Below, in pieces: positions 1 to 10,059 of a DNA stretch of 64,000 nucleotides. The stretch covers positions 1 to 64,000 of the forward strand of contig JALJCO010001372.1 in the NCBI GenBank assembly GCA_023101725.1. Reading direction: 5' to 3'. The notes below the pieces were generated by a model. The model saw only the letters and a program-made list of their open reading frames with translations. It was not told the origin of the DNA and did not search any database. The first letter of the stretch is position 1, and every line of letters begins with the position of its first letter. The stretch is from Atherinomorus stipes. Taxonomy: Eukaryota; Chordata; Actinopteri; Atheriniformes; Atherinidae. The translations under genes and the position numbers were made by a program.

Positions 1-143
1 TTTTTTTTATCAATCTTTATTTAGTTATTTTAGTTATCTCAGTAAACAATACATTCCAAGGCAATATGGAATATGAAAAAACAAAAACACAAAACAAAAA
101 AAAAGAAACCAAAGCATAACACCATAACAGAGCCTGTATATAA

Positions 144-3100
144 TTATGGAACATCCAGTCTCTCCTTATATTTCAGCCATTTCCCCCATCTTTTTACAAA
201 TAGGTCTTCTTTCACTTTTAACCTGTGTGTCAGTTGTTCCATTGTCAATATGTCGTCTATAATTGACATCCATTGTTTGTTGCTAGGGGTGTCAGATTTA
301 AGCCAGTTTTTAGTAATGGCCTTCTTCCCAGCCACCAGGAGAATCTTAATCAGGTATTGGTCTCCTGCATGTACTGATCCATCCAAATGTCCGAGGTATA
401 AAACAAGACAAGATTTAGGAATCTCATAACCCAAGACATTGCAGAGAACTGAGTGAACATTCTCCCAGAAGGGCTGTATGTTGGTACATTTCCAGAATAT
501 GTGTGTGTGATCTGAATCCATATCATTGCACAGTCTCCAGCATGGTTGGTGAGTGTTCAACTGTTTACTTTTGATTCTAGGTGTGATGAAATATCTAATT
601 AAGTTCTTCCAATTAAATTCTCTCCATGTCAGTGACTGTGTAGTATTTTGGTGTGTTTTCCACAAATCCTGCCACATTCCTTCTGAAATCCCTTCACCCA
701 GCTCCCTTTCCCATTTGACTTTCACATATACTGTTGACTCTTTTTTGGATTCCATTAGACAGCCATATATAACTGATACTGCTTTTGGAATGCTGTCACT
801 ATATGCCCGAACCAGTATTTTTATGATAGGGTGAATTCTATCCTCATTTGTTTTAATATTTTTGGAATAATAATCCCTCAACTGCAGGTATCTGAATAAG
901 TCCTTATTAGTTAGATTATGTGCATTTTTTAGTTCTTGAAAACTTTTCATTTCTCCCTTTTTGATAATTTTGCACATGGCTGTAATTCCTTCTTCTGCCC
1001 AAAGTTTAAATGTTTCATCATATTTTCCTGGCACAAATTTATCATCAAATGCAATCCATTTTAATAGTCCAATTTCCTTACCTATTTTTAGTTGTTTCAC
1101 TATGGAATACCATATATCCAAAGTGCAGGATATCACTGGGTTAGAATTATTTTCCCCTCTTAACCACGCAGAAGATTCTGATTCACCTATATTTGCTTGA
1201 ATTGGGTTTTTATGTAGAGACATCTCAATATCTTTCCATCGAGCTACATATCGCTCATCACACCAGCAAATTAATTGACGTAGCTGAGCAGCATGAAAAT
1301 ATTCTTTCAAATTTGGGAGTGCCATTCCCCCTTTATCTTTAGATAATTGTAGAGTTGTGTAACGTATTCTGGGTCGTTTACCTCCCCACACAAACCTTGA
1401 TATGCATTTGTCCCACTTATAGAACTGCTCTTTTGATATGTGTACTGGTAGAGATAGAAACACATAGAGCAAACGTGGCAAGATGTTCATTTTTACCACA
1501 TTTATCCTATCAGTTAATCCCATCGGGTAAGTACTCCATCTCTCAATATCTTCCCTTATGTTTTTGTCAATGTGTAAATAGTTACTTTTATATAATTTGG
1601 AAAGATCTCTAGTTATGTTTATGCCTAAATACTTGACTGATTTAGCTGCCCAGTTTATACCCCATTCCCTGAGTTCTTGACTTGGTGAGCAATTAAACAT
1701 GAGAGTTTGAGTTTTAAGTATATTTACTTTGTAACCTGAATATAAACCAAATCTTTCCAGAGTTTGTGTCAGATGCTTAAATGAATTAACTGGGTTTTTT
1801 AAGTATATTATAATATCATCAGCAAACAGACCTATTACATGATTTTGTTTATTTATATCTATACCTTTTATTGACGGGTCCTGTCTCACCATCTGGGCCA
1901 ATGGCTCAATGTATAGGGAAAACAGTGTTGGACTAAGGCAACAGCCCTGTCTGGTTCCTCTTCCCAGAATGAATCTTCCTGACAAAGAGCCATTGACCTT
2001 TACCCTAGCTGTAGGTTTGTTATAGATAGACCTGATGCATTGAATTGATTTAGTATTAAATCCAAATTTTTCCAAAGTTAAATATAAAAATTCCCAATTT
2101 ACTCTATCGAATGCTTTTTCTGCATCTAAGCTAATCAAAGCTGCTGGTATAGTGTCTTTATGTATTTTATGGATAATATGTAATGTTCTTCTAATATTAT
2201 CTTGCGTTTGTCTATCCCTAACAAACCCGCATTGGTCCTCATCTATCAGGTCTGGTACAAATGTTTGGAGTCTCTTTGATATAATTGAAGTGTACAGTTT
2301 GTAGTCCACGTTTAATACTGATATCGGTCTATAATTTTGACAGTATTCCTTGTCTTTTAGGGGTTTGGGGAGAACTGTAATGATTGCTTCGGTCCAGGAG
2401 GGGGGATTCTGTCATCACTCATAACCCAATTGAAAGTTCTGTGGAGTAGAGGAGTTAGTTCTTCACTGAACTTTTTATACCATTCGGAGGTAAATCCATC
2501 GCTACCAGGTGCCTTGTTGGATTTTAATTTGCCAATTGCTTCTTGAATTTCACTGGTTGTTATTTTTGCCGTTACCTGTTCATTTTGTTTTGTGCCTATT
2601 GAAGGGAGGTCCAGGGAGTCAAGGAACATTTTAATGTTTTCCTGATTCGAAGCCGATGACTCAGTGTAGAGTTCTTTGTAATATTCTCTAAAAATATTTT
2701 CAATTTCTTCTGGATTATATTTGAGTTGATTTGTTTTTGGGTCATAAATTTTGTTGACTGTGGTTTCTGCTTGTTGTTTCCGTAAACGTCTCGCCAACAG
2801 TTTCATTGCTTTCGGGCCTGATTCATAATAGTTTTGTTTCAAATATCTTGCTTTTGTTTCTACTTCGTGTTGTAGTAAGTTGTTAATTTCCCTTCTCACC
2901 TCATTCATTCGTTTATTAATGTTCGGGTCAACTTTTCTGTTTCCCTTGTGTTTCTGTTCCAAATGTCTCAATTCCTCTATATAAATTCTATATTGTTTTA
3001 TTCTTTCTCTTTTGAGGTTACTCGTAATTGCAATCAGTTTACCTCTTATCACTGCTTTTAAGGCATCCCACAATATTGCTGGATTTGTTTCCTCATTGTC

Positions 3101-3934
3101 ATTTTCCTCCAAGTAAATCCGTATTTCCGCCCTAATTTGCTCAACAACTGATTTATTGTTTAATATCCCCTCATTCAGCCTCCATAATGTATTTTTTTGT
3201 CTACAGTTCAAGTGTATCTTCAAATATATGGCACTATGGTCTGAAACATCTGCCACTCCAATCCAACTATCTTGTATTATATCTCTATTTTCAGTCTGCA
3301 TGAAAAAATAATCAATCCTAGAGTAAACAGAATGTGACCTTGAGTAATGACTAAAATCCCTCCGTAGTGGATGCAAATCTCTCCACACATCAAAAAACCC
3401 TAACTCCTTCCATGTATTCCTGACCAGTTTTGTAATAGATTTCTTATTTTTCTTAAGGCTGGTTGTGTCCAAGTCATAGTCCATTATCACATTCAGGTCT
3501 CCCCCGCATATACATATACCTTCAGCCTCCATGGCAATGATATCAAATAGTGACCTAAAAAAATCCTTATTACTCTCAGGAGGGGCATATATGTTTACTA
3601 ACGTTATCATTATTTGGTCAATTTTCCCTTTCACAATAATGTAAGTTCCCTCTTTATCTTTTATTTCCTTTGTGCACTCAAATTTAATTACGTTGGGCAT
3701 CAGTATTGCTACTCCTCTTTTCCGAGCATTAGAATATGAGCTGTAAAAGGTATTCTTGAAACCAAATTTCTTTAATTTCTCATGTTCTGCTTTACATAAA
3801 TGAGTTTCTTGTAGGAAGTTGATTTGCGTCTTTTCTTTTTTAAGCTTGGACATTATTTTGGCTCTTTTGACTGGGTTTCCCAGGCCATTAACATTTAAAG
3901 ACAGAATCTTAATTACTTCTTGTTTAGTATCCAT
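144..3934 (-). pseudogene. L1 ORF2 (endonuclease-reverse transcriptase), one frameshift
   Basis: The first half (3934-2357, 525 aa) is an AP-type endonuclease. LNVNGL lies at residues 13-18 and QETH at 42-45 (the catalytic Glu), followed by GDLNVIMD, SRIDYFF and SDHSAI. It ends with the start of the reverse transcriptase (SNKAPGSDGFTSEWYK). The second half (2309-144, 721 aa) has LDAEKAFDRV (61-70), RQGCCLSP (120-127) and FADD (162-165, the polymerase Asp pair), then the C-terminal Cys/His cluster CWRLC...HIFWKC. The ATG at 3934 is preceded by an in-frame TGA. The halves are in different frames, and the break falls in a run of six G at 2400-2405 (plus strand). A seventh G would keep the frame, so a recent mutation or a homopolymer sequencing error are both possible. 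No other stop was seen. Confidence 0.85.
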
Positions 3935-4366
3935 ATATCACCTTTGTTTTGATAATGTCTTGAAGATTGATCAACAGGCTTTCAGTCAAACAGTCATGAA
4001 CCATCAACATTTTTTGTAACTGTTTGTAACTTATTTGAACTATACACAAAGAAAAAGAAAGTGACCTCCATAAAGAGATGTCAACAACCCTCCTCTCCTG
4101 CTGACTCTCTTTTTGATTTAAGGGGGAAAGCCTTACACAAAGAAAGGGCCCCCTTCCAGTAATGAGATTTAACCCATGTAGGATTAATAAACCCATACCA
4201 GACCTTGCAGCTGCATTACAGTCCCTTTTAGGCTAACAGTCTATTAATCTATAACCCATCATAACAACAAAAACTGTATACTCAGGCACATTTTACCTTT
4301 CTGTGGCAGGACAAGTGATTCCATACCCATGTCTATCTTTACTCAAGTTTATACTGGTACACGTAT

Positions 4367-5440
4367 TCAGCCTGTGTTTTTTCCTCTCAGGCGATATTCT
4401 TGCAGTCGTCCCCGCGCGCGTCTCCCAGCCTCTCCGGTGCGTCCGCTCCCGGTTTGTTTCCATGTCGCGGTCCCGGTCGACTGCAGCCTTGTAGCATGCG
4501 TGGCCTCCCCGCTGTTTGTCCCTGCGTTGTCCACTTCGTATCCTCTTGCTCGTAGGTCGCTGGTCGCCTCCTCTGCACTGCCGTAAGTTTTCACCCCGCT
4601 GGCCCAGTGGATGCGCATCTTGTTGAGAGGTGTCTGAAAGCGGACGCCTTCTCTCTTCAGGATCTTTTTAATGCTCCCGTACGCTTTACGTTGTTGTAGC
4701 GTCCTCAATGAATAGTCGTGGTCGAAATATATCCTGTTTGCTCCGAGAGTGATTGTCTTTTTCTCCCACGCTTTTCTCAATATCATTTCCTTAACGGTGA
4801 ACTGTTGGAAGTTAATGACAATCGATCTGGGAGGCTGATCGGGTTTTGGCTTTGAAGCCAGGGCTCGGTGAGCTCGTTGAATCTGGAGGTCGCAGTTCAG
4901 CGAAAATTCTTCACGGAGCCACTTGTCGATGAACTGTGCCACTGATTCGCTTTTTGACTCAGTCTCCTCTTGAATGCCATATACTCGCAAGTTATTCCGT
5001 CTGGATCTCGATTCTAAATTGTCCAATTTGTCCTCGAGGACTTTCTGCTCCTCCAGTATTTCCTCCAACACACAGTTTGCTTCACGACTCCATGATTCAA
5101 TCTCCTCAGTGCGCGTGAGAGCCGCATCTATTTTCTCATCCTGTTCTTCAATATCCGTAGTTATTTTCGCAAACTTCTGATCAATGTCTTCCTTAAGTTC
5201 CGTCAGTTCCTCTCTCATTTGCTGTGTGATTTCGTCTTTAAAAGTTTTTAAGTCCCTCTTCATCTCGTCTTGCAGGGTTTGAATTTGTTGGCTAATGCCT
5301 TCCAGACTGCTTTGAAACGATGCCATGTTAGCTTCTGGTGATGGTGGCGCTAGCTTGTACCTGCTGATCTCTCGGTTTGTTTCTTTTCCTTGGATTACCG
5401 GGTCCTTTTTGTTCTTCGTTTTTGTTGACCCTCCACTCAT
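4367..5440 (-). CDS. L1 ORF1 protein, 357 aa, RNA-binding chaperone
   Basis: This is an uninterrupted 357-aa reading frame, the first long one of the L1 element. The N-terminal 40 residues are basic and Ser/Thr/Pro-rich. Residues of about 45-150 are a heptad-rich Glu/Lys/Gln stretch expected to form a coiled coil, ending in the motif LESRSRRNNLRVYGI at its junction with an RRM-like domain. The C-terminal third contains the RAHRAL and YFDHDYS motifs seen in L1 ORF1 proteins. The family trimerises, binds the element's own RNA and acts as a nucleic-acid chaperone in the retrotransposition particle. The start at 5440 is the first Met after a short 5' UTR. The Arg-rich C-terminus after the CTD may extend beyond the domain. 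No internal stop was seen. Confidence 0.85.
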   Translation of the reverse strand: MSGGSTKTKNKKDPVIQGKETNREISRYKLAPPSPEANMASFQSSLEGISQQIQTLQDEMKRDLKTFKDEITQQMREELTELKEDIDQKFAKITTDIEEQDEKIDAALTRTEEIESWSREANCVLEEILEEQKVLEDKLDNLESRSRRNNLRVYGIQEETESKSESVAQFIDKWLREEFSLNCDLQIQRAHRALASKPKPDQPPRSIVINFQQFTVKEMILRKAWEKKTITLGANRIYFDHDYSLRTLQQRKAYGSIKKILKREGVRFQTPLNKMRIHWASGVKTYGSAEEATSDLRARGYEVDNAGTNSGEATHATRLQSTGTATWKQTGSGRTGEAGRRARGRLQEYRLRGKNTG

Positions 5441-5879
5441 CTTATCAATTTTGAGCTCGTCGGCATTTACGTCTCGAGTTTTAGTGGAGTTTTAAGTGCT
5501 AGCCTGCGGGAGCTCTGAATTACTCGTGCATGCTGCCCACCTGCTCCACCGGAAGTCCTCAAGCTTACTTTTACTTTTAGAAAGTACACTTTAAAGTATA
5601 CTGTAAGTATATTTCTAGGTATACTGTTAGTTTACTCATACTAAAACTAAGCTTACTTTTACTCTTGCAAAGTACACTTTTAAGTGTACTAAAAGTATTC
5701 TTTGTACACTGTTAGTTTTCTAGCAGTAAACCTCTCAATGCCCTTTTAATGCAAGAAAACAAACCGCCACTGCCAACTCCCCAGCGACCAAAGTCACCAG
5801 CAGGCGCTAAATGACGCCATCGAAGCAACAAGTCAGCATCATGCACAAGCAGTACCATTTAATGGCTGACTACATTTGT

Positions 5880-6466
5880 CTTTTACAAGGGTACTGAAGG
5901 GGTAACATACACATTTGAGTCATGGTGCAAAGAAGACCCAGTTGTGCCACCAGGCATCATGGGAAATAATGTAGATGAGGAGGCGTGGTCAAGAAGAAGA
6001 AAAAAAAAGTTCTTTTTCGTCAAGTCACTTCATACTCCACAAGAAGGACTGCGTTCACCCAGTGATTATACATTTACAATAAACTTCGTCCGTGGCAGGA
6101 TGGAGTTGAGCACGCGGTGGTGTGCGTGTATTTAAATGCCACGTGTGTAGTTTACATTTTTTGTACTTTCTCACCACCTCTATCAGATGTTTATTAAAAC
6201 TATCCGTTCAGCGTCGGGTCTGCAGAGATGTGAAGCTGACAGCTCTCTGCTTCTCAAGCGTCTGTTTTAACCCCCGCCCGCCTCAAATGTCCGTCCAAAC
6301 ACACAATACTTCTCTGAGCTCCCCGAGAAGAAAGTTCTGCTCAGCTGAGGGGTCAAGAACAAGCCGCAAGCCGTCCTCACACAGGTCCGCGAGAACAAAA
6401 TGACGTAATTTTGTTCTCATGGCCTCGAGAACAAGAAGAAAGTTGGTGGAGTATGTAGCAGCCTTA
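5880..6466. repeat. Dispersed repeat A (reference copy)
   Basis: This segment recurs elsewhere in the window. Positions 5880-5990 match 61055-61165 in inverted orientation. Positions 6049-6190 match 24170-24304, and 6194-6466 match 28351-28627. Those last two blocks are adjacent here but 4 kb apart there, because other elements inserted at the TTAA at 6194-6197. The repeat includes a purine-rich part with several GAGAACAA motifs. No coding frame was recognised. Confidence 0.75.
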
Positions 6467-6770
6467 AGTTGGCAACAATGAAGTAGACTTTAAAGTATAC
6501 AGAAAGTAACCTTTTAGGTTTGCTATGACTTTACTGATAATACACTTATAGTCCACTGTTTAGTGTTTAAAAATACATTTTCAAATATACTCAAAATTGT
6601 CTTAGTATACTTCTACTCCACCTTGAGTAAAATAAATATTATAAAATTTATGTCAGAAATAGATTCAGGTGTTTTATTTGACTTCACCAAATGGTCCAGT
6701 AACATTTGAACTCTTAGTATCAAAGAAACCAGTATGTTTGAAAATGTACTATGAATGTACTACTATTAAA

Positions 6771-8124
6771 CTGAACCGGAACAAGGCTGCAGGTCCAGAT
6801 GGTGTCAGTCCCAGAGTTCTCAAGACCTGCTCAGAACAACTATGTCCGGTTCTCCAGCACCTTTTTAACACCAGCCTGAGACAGAACAGAGTTCCTGTGC
6901 TGTGGAAGACATCCTGTCTTGTTCCAGTCCCTAAAAAACCACAACCAGCTGAACCAAATGACTACAGACCAGTTGCTTTGACATCTCACATCATGAAAGT
7001 CCTGGAGAGACTCTTACTGGCTCACCTCAACAAGCAAGTGAACACCTTTGAGGACCCATTACAGTTCGCATATCGTAATGGGCTTGGGGTTGAAGACGCC
7101 ATCATCTTCTTGCTTCAGAGAGCCCACTCTCATCTGGACCAGTCAGGCAGCACTTTGAGGGTCATGTTCTTTGATTTTTCAAGTGCATTTAATACTATTC
7201 AGCCTGCTTTGCTATGTCAGAAGCTCCATAACTTCCAGGTGGATCCCTCCACAACCACCTGGATTTACGACTACCTCACAAACAGACCACAGTTTGTGAG
7301 ACTGAAAGGTTGTGTGTCTGAGATGGTGGTCAGCAGCACTGGAGCACCACAAGGGACTGTACTCTCACCATTCCTCTTTACACTGTACACCTCAGACTTC
7401 CAGTATAACTCTGAGTCCTGTCATCTGCAGAAATATTCTGATGACTCTGCTGTTGTGGGGTGTATTAGTGATGGACAAGAAGCCGAATACAGGGAACTTG
7501 TCAATCAGTTTGTGAAATGGTGCGGTAACAATCAGCTCATCTTAAATACCAGCAAGACTAAAGAGATGATTGTTGACTTCAGAAGGAGCAAGAATAAGCA
7601 GCATAGTCCTGTCTACATCCTGGAAGAGGAGGTGGAGGTGGTAGAGAACTACAAATACCTTGGAGTTCAGCTGGACAACAGACTTGATTGGAAATGCAAC
7701 TGTGACTACATCTACAAGAAAGGTCTGAGCAGACTCTTCTTCTTAAGGAAGCTAAAATCATTTAATGTCTGCAAAAAGATGTTGCAGATCTTCTATAAGT
7801 CTGTGGTAGAAAGTGCAATTAGCTTTGCAGCCATCTGCTGGGGCAGCAGCATCAGAACCAGAGACTTGAAGAAACTAAACAAGCTGATCAAGAAAGCTGG
7901 TTCTGTGCTGGGGATAACTCTGGAGCCGCTGGAGCTGATCGTTCAAAAGAATGCTTCACAAGCTGATGAAGATGATGGAAGACACTTCCCATCCTCTCCA
8001 CAACACGGTGAAGAATCAACAGAGTGTGTTCAGTGGGAGGCTGCGTCAAGTTCGCTGTAGGACGGAGAGATACAGGAATTCATTCCTGCCAGCAACCATC
8101 ACCCTAAAGAACAAGACTAACTGA
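6771..8124 (+). pseudogene. Reverse transcriptase of Rex/CR1-like LINE, truncated
   Basis: The frame is open from 6771 to 8060 and starts in RT motif 0/1 (NKAAGPDGVSPRVL). It continues with DYRPVALTS, FFDFSSAFNTI (motif A, Asp), GAPQGTVLSPFLF (motif B), KYSDDSAVV (motif C) and NTSKTKEMIVDFR (motif D). The endonuclease domain is missing by 5' truncation. Near 7950 a small indel moves the C-terminal end into another frame. The expected end, including RYRNSFLPATI, is legible in that frame and stops at 8122-8124. The catalytic box reads YSDD rather than the usual Y/FADD. I believe the Ser variant is common in this fish family, but that is recalled and not tested. Not functional as it stands. Confidence 0.8.
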
Positions 8125-8136
8125 CTTTTTGTTTAT

Positions 8137-8171
<35 letters not shown>

Positions 8172-8246
8172 GAGCTTTTACAATACTGAATTTCCCTTCG
8201 GGGATGAATAAAGTATTTTTCATTCATTTTCATTTCATTTCATTTC
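6771..8246 (+). mobile_element. Rex/CR1-like non-LTR retrotransposon, 5' truncated
   Basis: The insertion is flanked by ATTAAA at 6765-6770 and 8247-8252, a plausible target-site duplication. It begins inside the reverse transcriptase coding region and ends in a 3' UTR with an A tract (8142-8169), the fish LINE 3' motif CCCTTCGGGGATGAATAAAG and a short (ATTTC)n tail. Simple-repeat tails in place of poly(A) are usual in CR1/L2/Rex-type LINEs. The exact clade (Rex1/Babar or a related jockey-group family) is a judgement from motifs. Confidence 0.75.
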
Positions 8247-8397
8247 ATTAAAGTATATTTTATTAGTAAATGCCAAGTAAACTTTAAGTATATTTCTAAT
8301 AAGTACATAAGACAGTATACTTTCAGTTTACTATTTATTTAAAGTTTTAAATGAGTATACTTAAAGTATACTTGCATACACTACTTTTTGGTAAGGG

Positions 8398-8484
8398 TAC
8401 TGATTAATGAAAAAACACTTTTGAACCAAATAATCAGTTTTTGTGAATAAAACACAGGAGAACTTACACAATATCCCTTTAAAG
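8398..8484 (+). repeat. 87-bp direct repeat, copy 1
   Basis: This copy matches 9282-9368 almost base for base (start TACTGATTAATG, end TATCCCTTTAAAG). It lies immediately after the right end of the AGTATACTT element. The two copies are 884 bp apart and the sequence between them (purine-rich at 8510-8640) is not itself duplicated. Confidence 0.8.
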
Positions 8485-9104
8485 CACTGTTTTTGATTTG
8501 TGAAACCTACAAATGAATAAATGAGGAGAAAATTAGAACAAATGAGTAGGAGAAAAGGAGAACAAGCAATGAGGAGAAGAGAACAAATTAGAAAGAAAAA
8601 GAGGAGCAAATAATGAGATAAGAAGAGCAGGTGAGAAGAGAACATGTGATGATGAGGAGGGTCAGTGATGAGTCTAAGAGAGGACAAAAGGTAAATACTG
8701 TATGAACTGTTCTGCGTGAGTGCAACGCATGTGTTTTAGCAACATAATGGTCAACATTTCATTGTTGATTTTGTGGTTTGTTAATTTTTTTAAATTAAAA
8801 TGGCAATCTATCCACTTAATTATGTTTATTATTGCCTTCTAAAACACATTTTTGTAGCGAAAGACTAAAGAAAACCTTGCCTAATTTTTTTTTTTTCAAA
8901 TTTACACCTAGTGTGACTCCAGGCTAAGCCCAGGTTGTCCTTAAAGGCTGGAGACGCCCCTGCTCCTCTCCACGGTTCAACCTCGCTGAGTGAAGCCTCA
9001 TAATCATGCATGTTTAAGGGCGTAACCGTGGGCGTGACATTTAAATGACGATGGATTTCAGCTGTGGAATTTATCAAGACTCTTTTGTTGGTACGACGAG
9101 ATTA

Positions 9105-9215
9105 GACCGATACGAACGTTTTAATAAATCACACGTGGTTCCAATCGTACGACCATTTTTACGATCAGATGTGCGATCATTTCTACGATCGTTTGATAAA
9201 TGAGGGCCAATGTGT
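9105..9215. repeat. Fragment of the 47-kb foldback family
   Basis: The segment is rich in CGATC/GATCG motifs and ends TTTGATAAATGAGGGCC. It resembles the right arm of the foldback element at 47112-48270 (around 48110-48215), sharing AATCACAYGTGG and TTTGATAAAYGRG. The family is therefore present at least twice in the window. Confidence 0.5.
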
Positions 9216-9281
9216 AAATGAATGATACGGACGGCAAATTTAGAACTTAGAGGAGCACTTTAGTTTGTTAATGGGAGTGAT

Positions 9282-9368
9282 TACTGATTAATGAAAAAAC
9301 ACTTTTGAACCAAATAATCAGTTTTTGTGAATAAATAACAGGAGAACTTACACAATATCCCTTTAAAG
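9282..9368 (+). repeat. 87-bp direct repeat, copy 2
   Basis: This is the second copy of the segment at 8398-8484, in the same orientation with only a few differences. Its flanks are unrelated to those of copy 1 on both sides. Its origin is unknown. The intervening 8485-9281 holds no gene I can recognise. Confidence 0.8.
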
Positions 9369-9369
9369 A

Positions 9370-10059
9370 CCATCTCAAACCGTGGAGGGTGAGTGGACTG
9401 TTCAGCCCTTGATCACTGAGTCACTTGATCACAGACTCGCTAGAATTTTGGAGCGGGTGCAACAACTAAATGGAGGAGGAAACAGCCGTGTTCTGCACGT
9501 TTGTCAATACTGATAAAAAAATCACAAATAGTTATTTTATGGGAGAAAAGTGATGACAGCTGCGCTGCAGGTATTCCTCAAACCACTGACGCTCATGGAA
9601 GGAAAAGAGGATTATAATCCTCTTATTGGCACAATAATAATGATGATGATGATGATAAATGATCCTTAGTAACAGTAATAATAGTAGTTTTGATTATTAA
9701 TTAATAAGTAGGTGTATTTCTAGTATTAATAATAATTTGATCATCTATTTATTTGTTTAGGATCATGATTTTTATTTATTCACAATAAAACATTGTTTTT
9801 CACACCTGAGTTATTTCCACACAGATGTATTTAACACGGGCATGTTTGTGTTGCCATGGTGATGACTGCTTTCCTGTTCCAGTGGAGGGAAGAGGGCGTC
9901 TCATTCTCATTTACACCCTCCACCTCCAATCAAAATGCCCTCCACAACTGTGAGTGGGACTTCATTGGGAGTGACACTCAATAGTTAAGGAGTAGTTTGT
10001 AGAGGGGGGGGATTGGACCTCAGCCTCCTCCTCAGATACACCTGCATGTCATCTTCTTC
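9370..10059. other. Intergenic stretch, nothing recognised
   Basis: This is AT-rich sequence with short ATG/ATA runs (near 9635-9735). I see no reading frame, RNA gene or repeat boundary here that I can support. Confidence 0.4.

Larger units (their letters stand above)
1..5565 (-). mobile_element. L1-type LINE, apparently full length
   Basis: The element is read on the minus strand. It ends at the window start in a T tract, which is the poly(A) tail, so its 3' flank lies outside the window. It then has ORF2 (3934 to 144), a spacer of about 430 bp, ORF1 (5440 to 4367) and a 5' UTR of about 125 bp. The order ORF1 (coiled coil plus RNA-binding), apurinic endonuclease, reverse transcriptase, C-terminal Cys/His cluster is that of the L1 clade. 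The 5' boundary near 5565 is inferred from where AGTATACTT-repeat sequence begins. The target-site duplication cannot be tested because one flank is missing. Length fits a full-length fish L1. Confidence 0.85.
5567..8397. mobile_element. AGTATACTT-rich DNA element, split by a LINE
   Basis: Both ends carry many copies of AAGTATACTT-like motifs on either strand (5567-5720, 6480-6765 and 8252-8390). The middle (about 5730-6475) has unrelated sequence, including repeat A. The right end reads ACTACTTTTTGGTAAGGG. I found no transposase, so this is probably a non-autonomous DNA transposon or a foldback element. The left end may have been cut by the L1 next to it. A LINE with its own duplication sits at 6771-8246. 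The superfamily is not identified. Confidence 0.5.
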
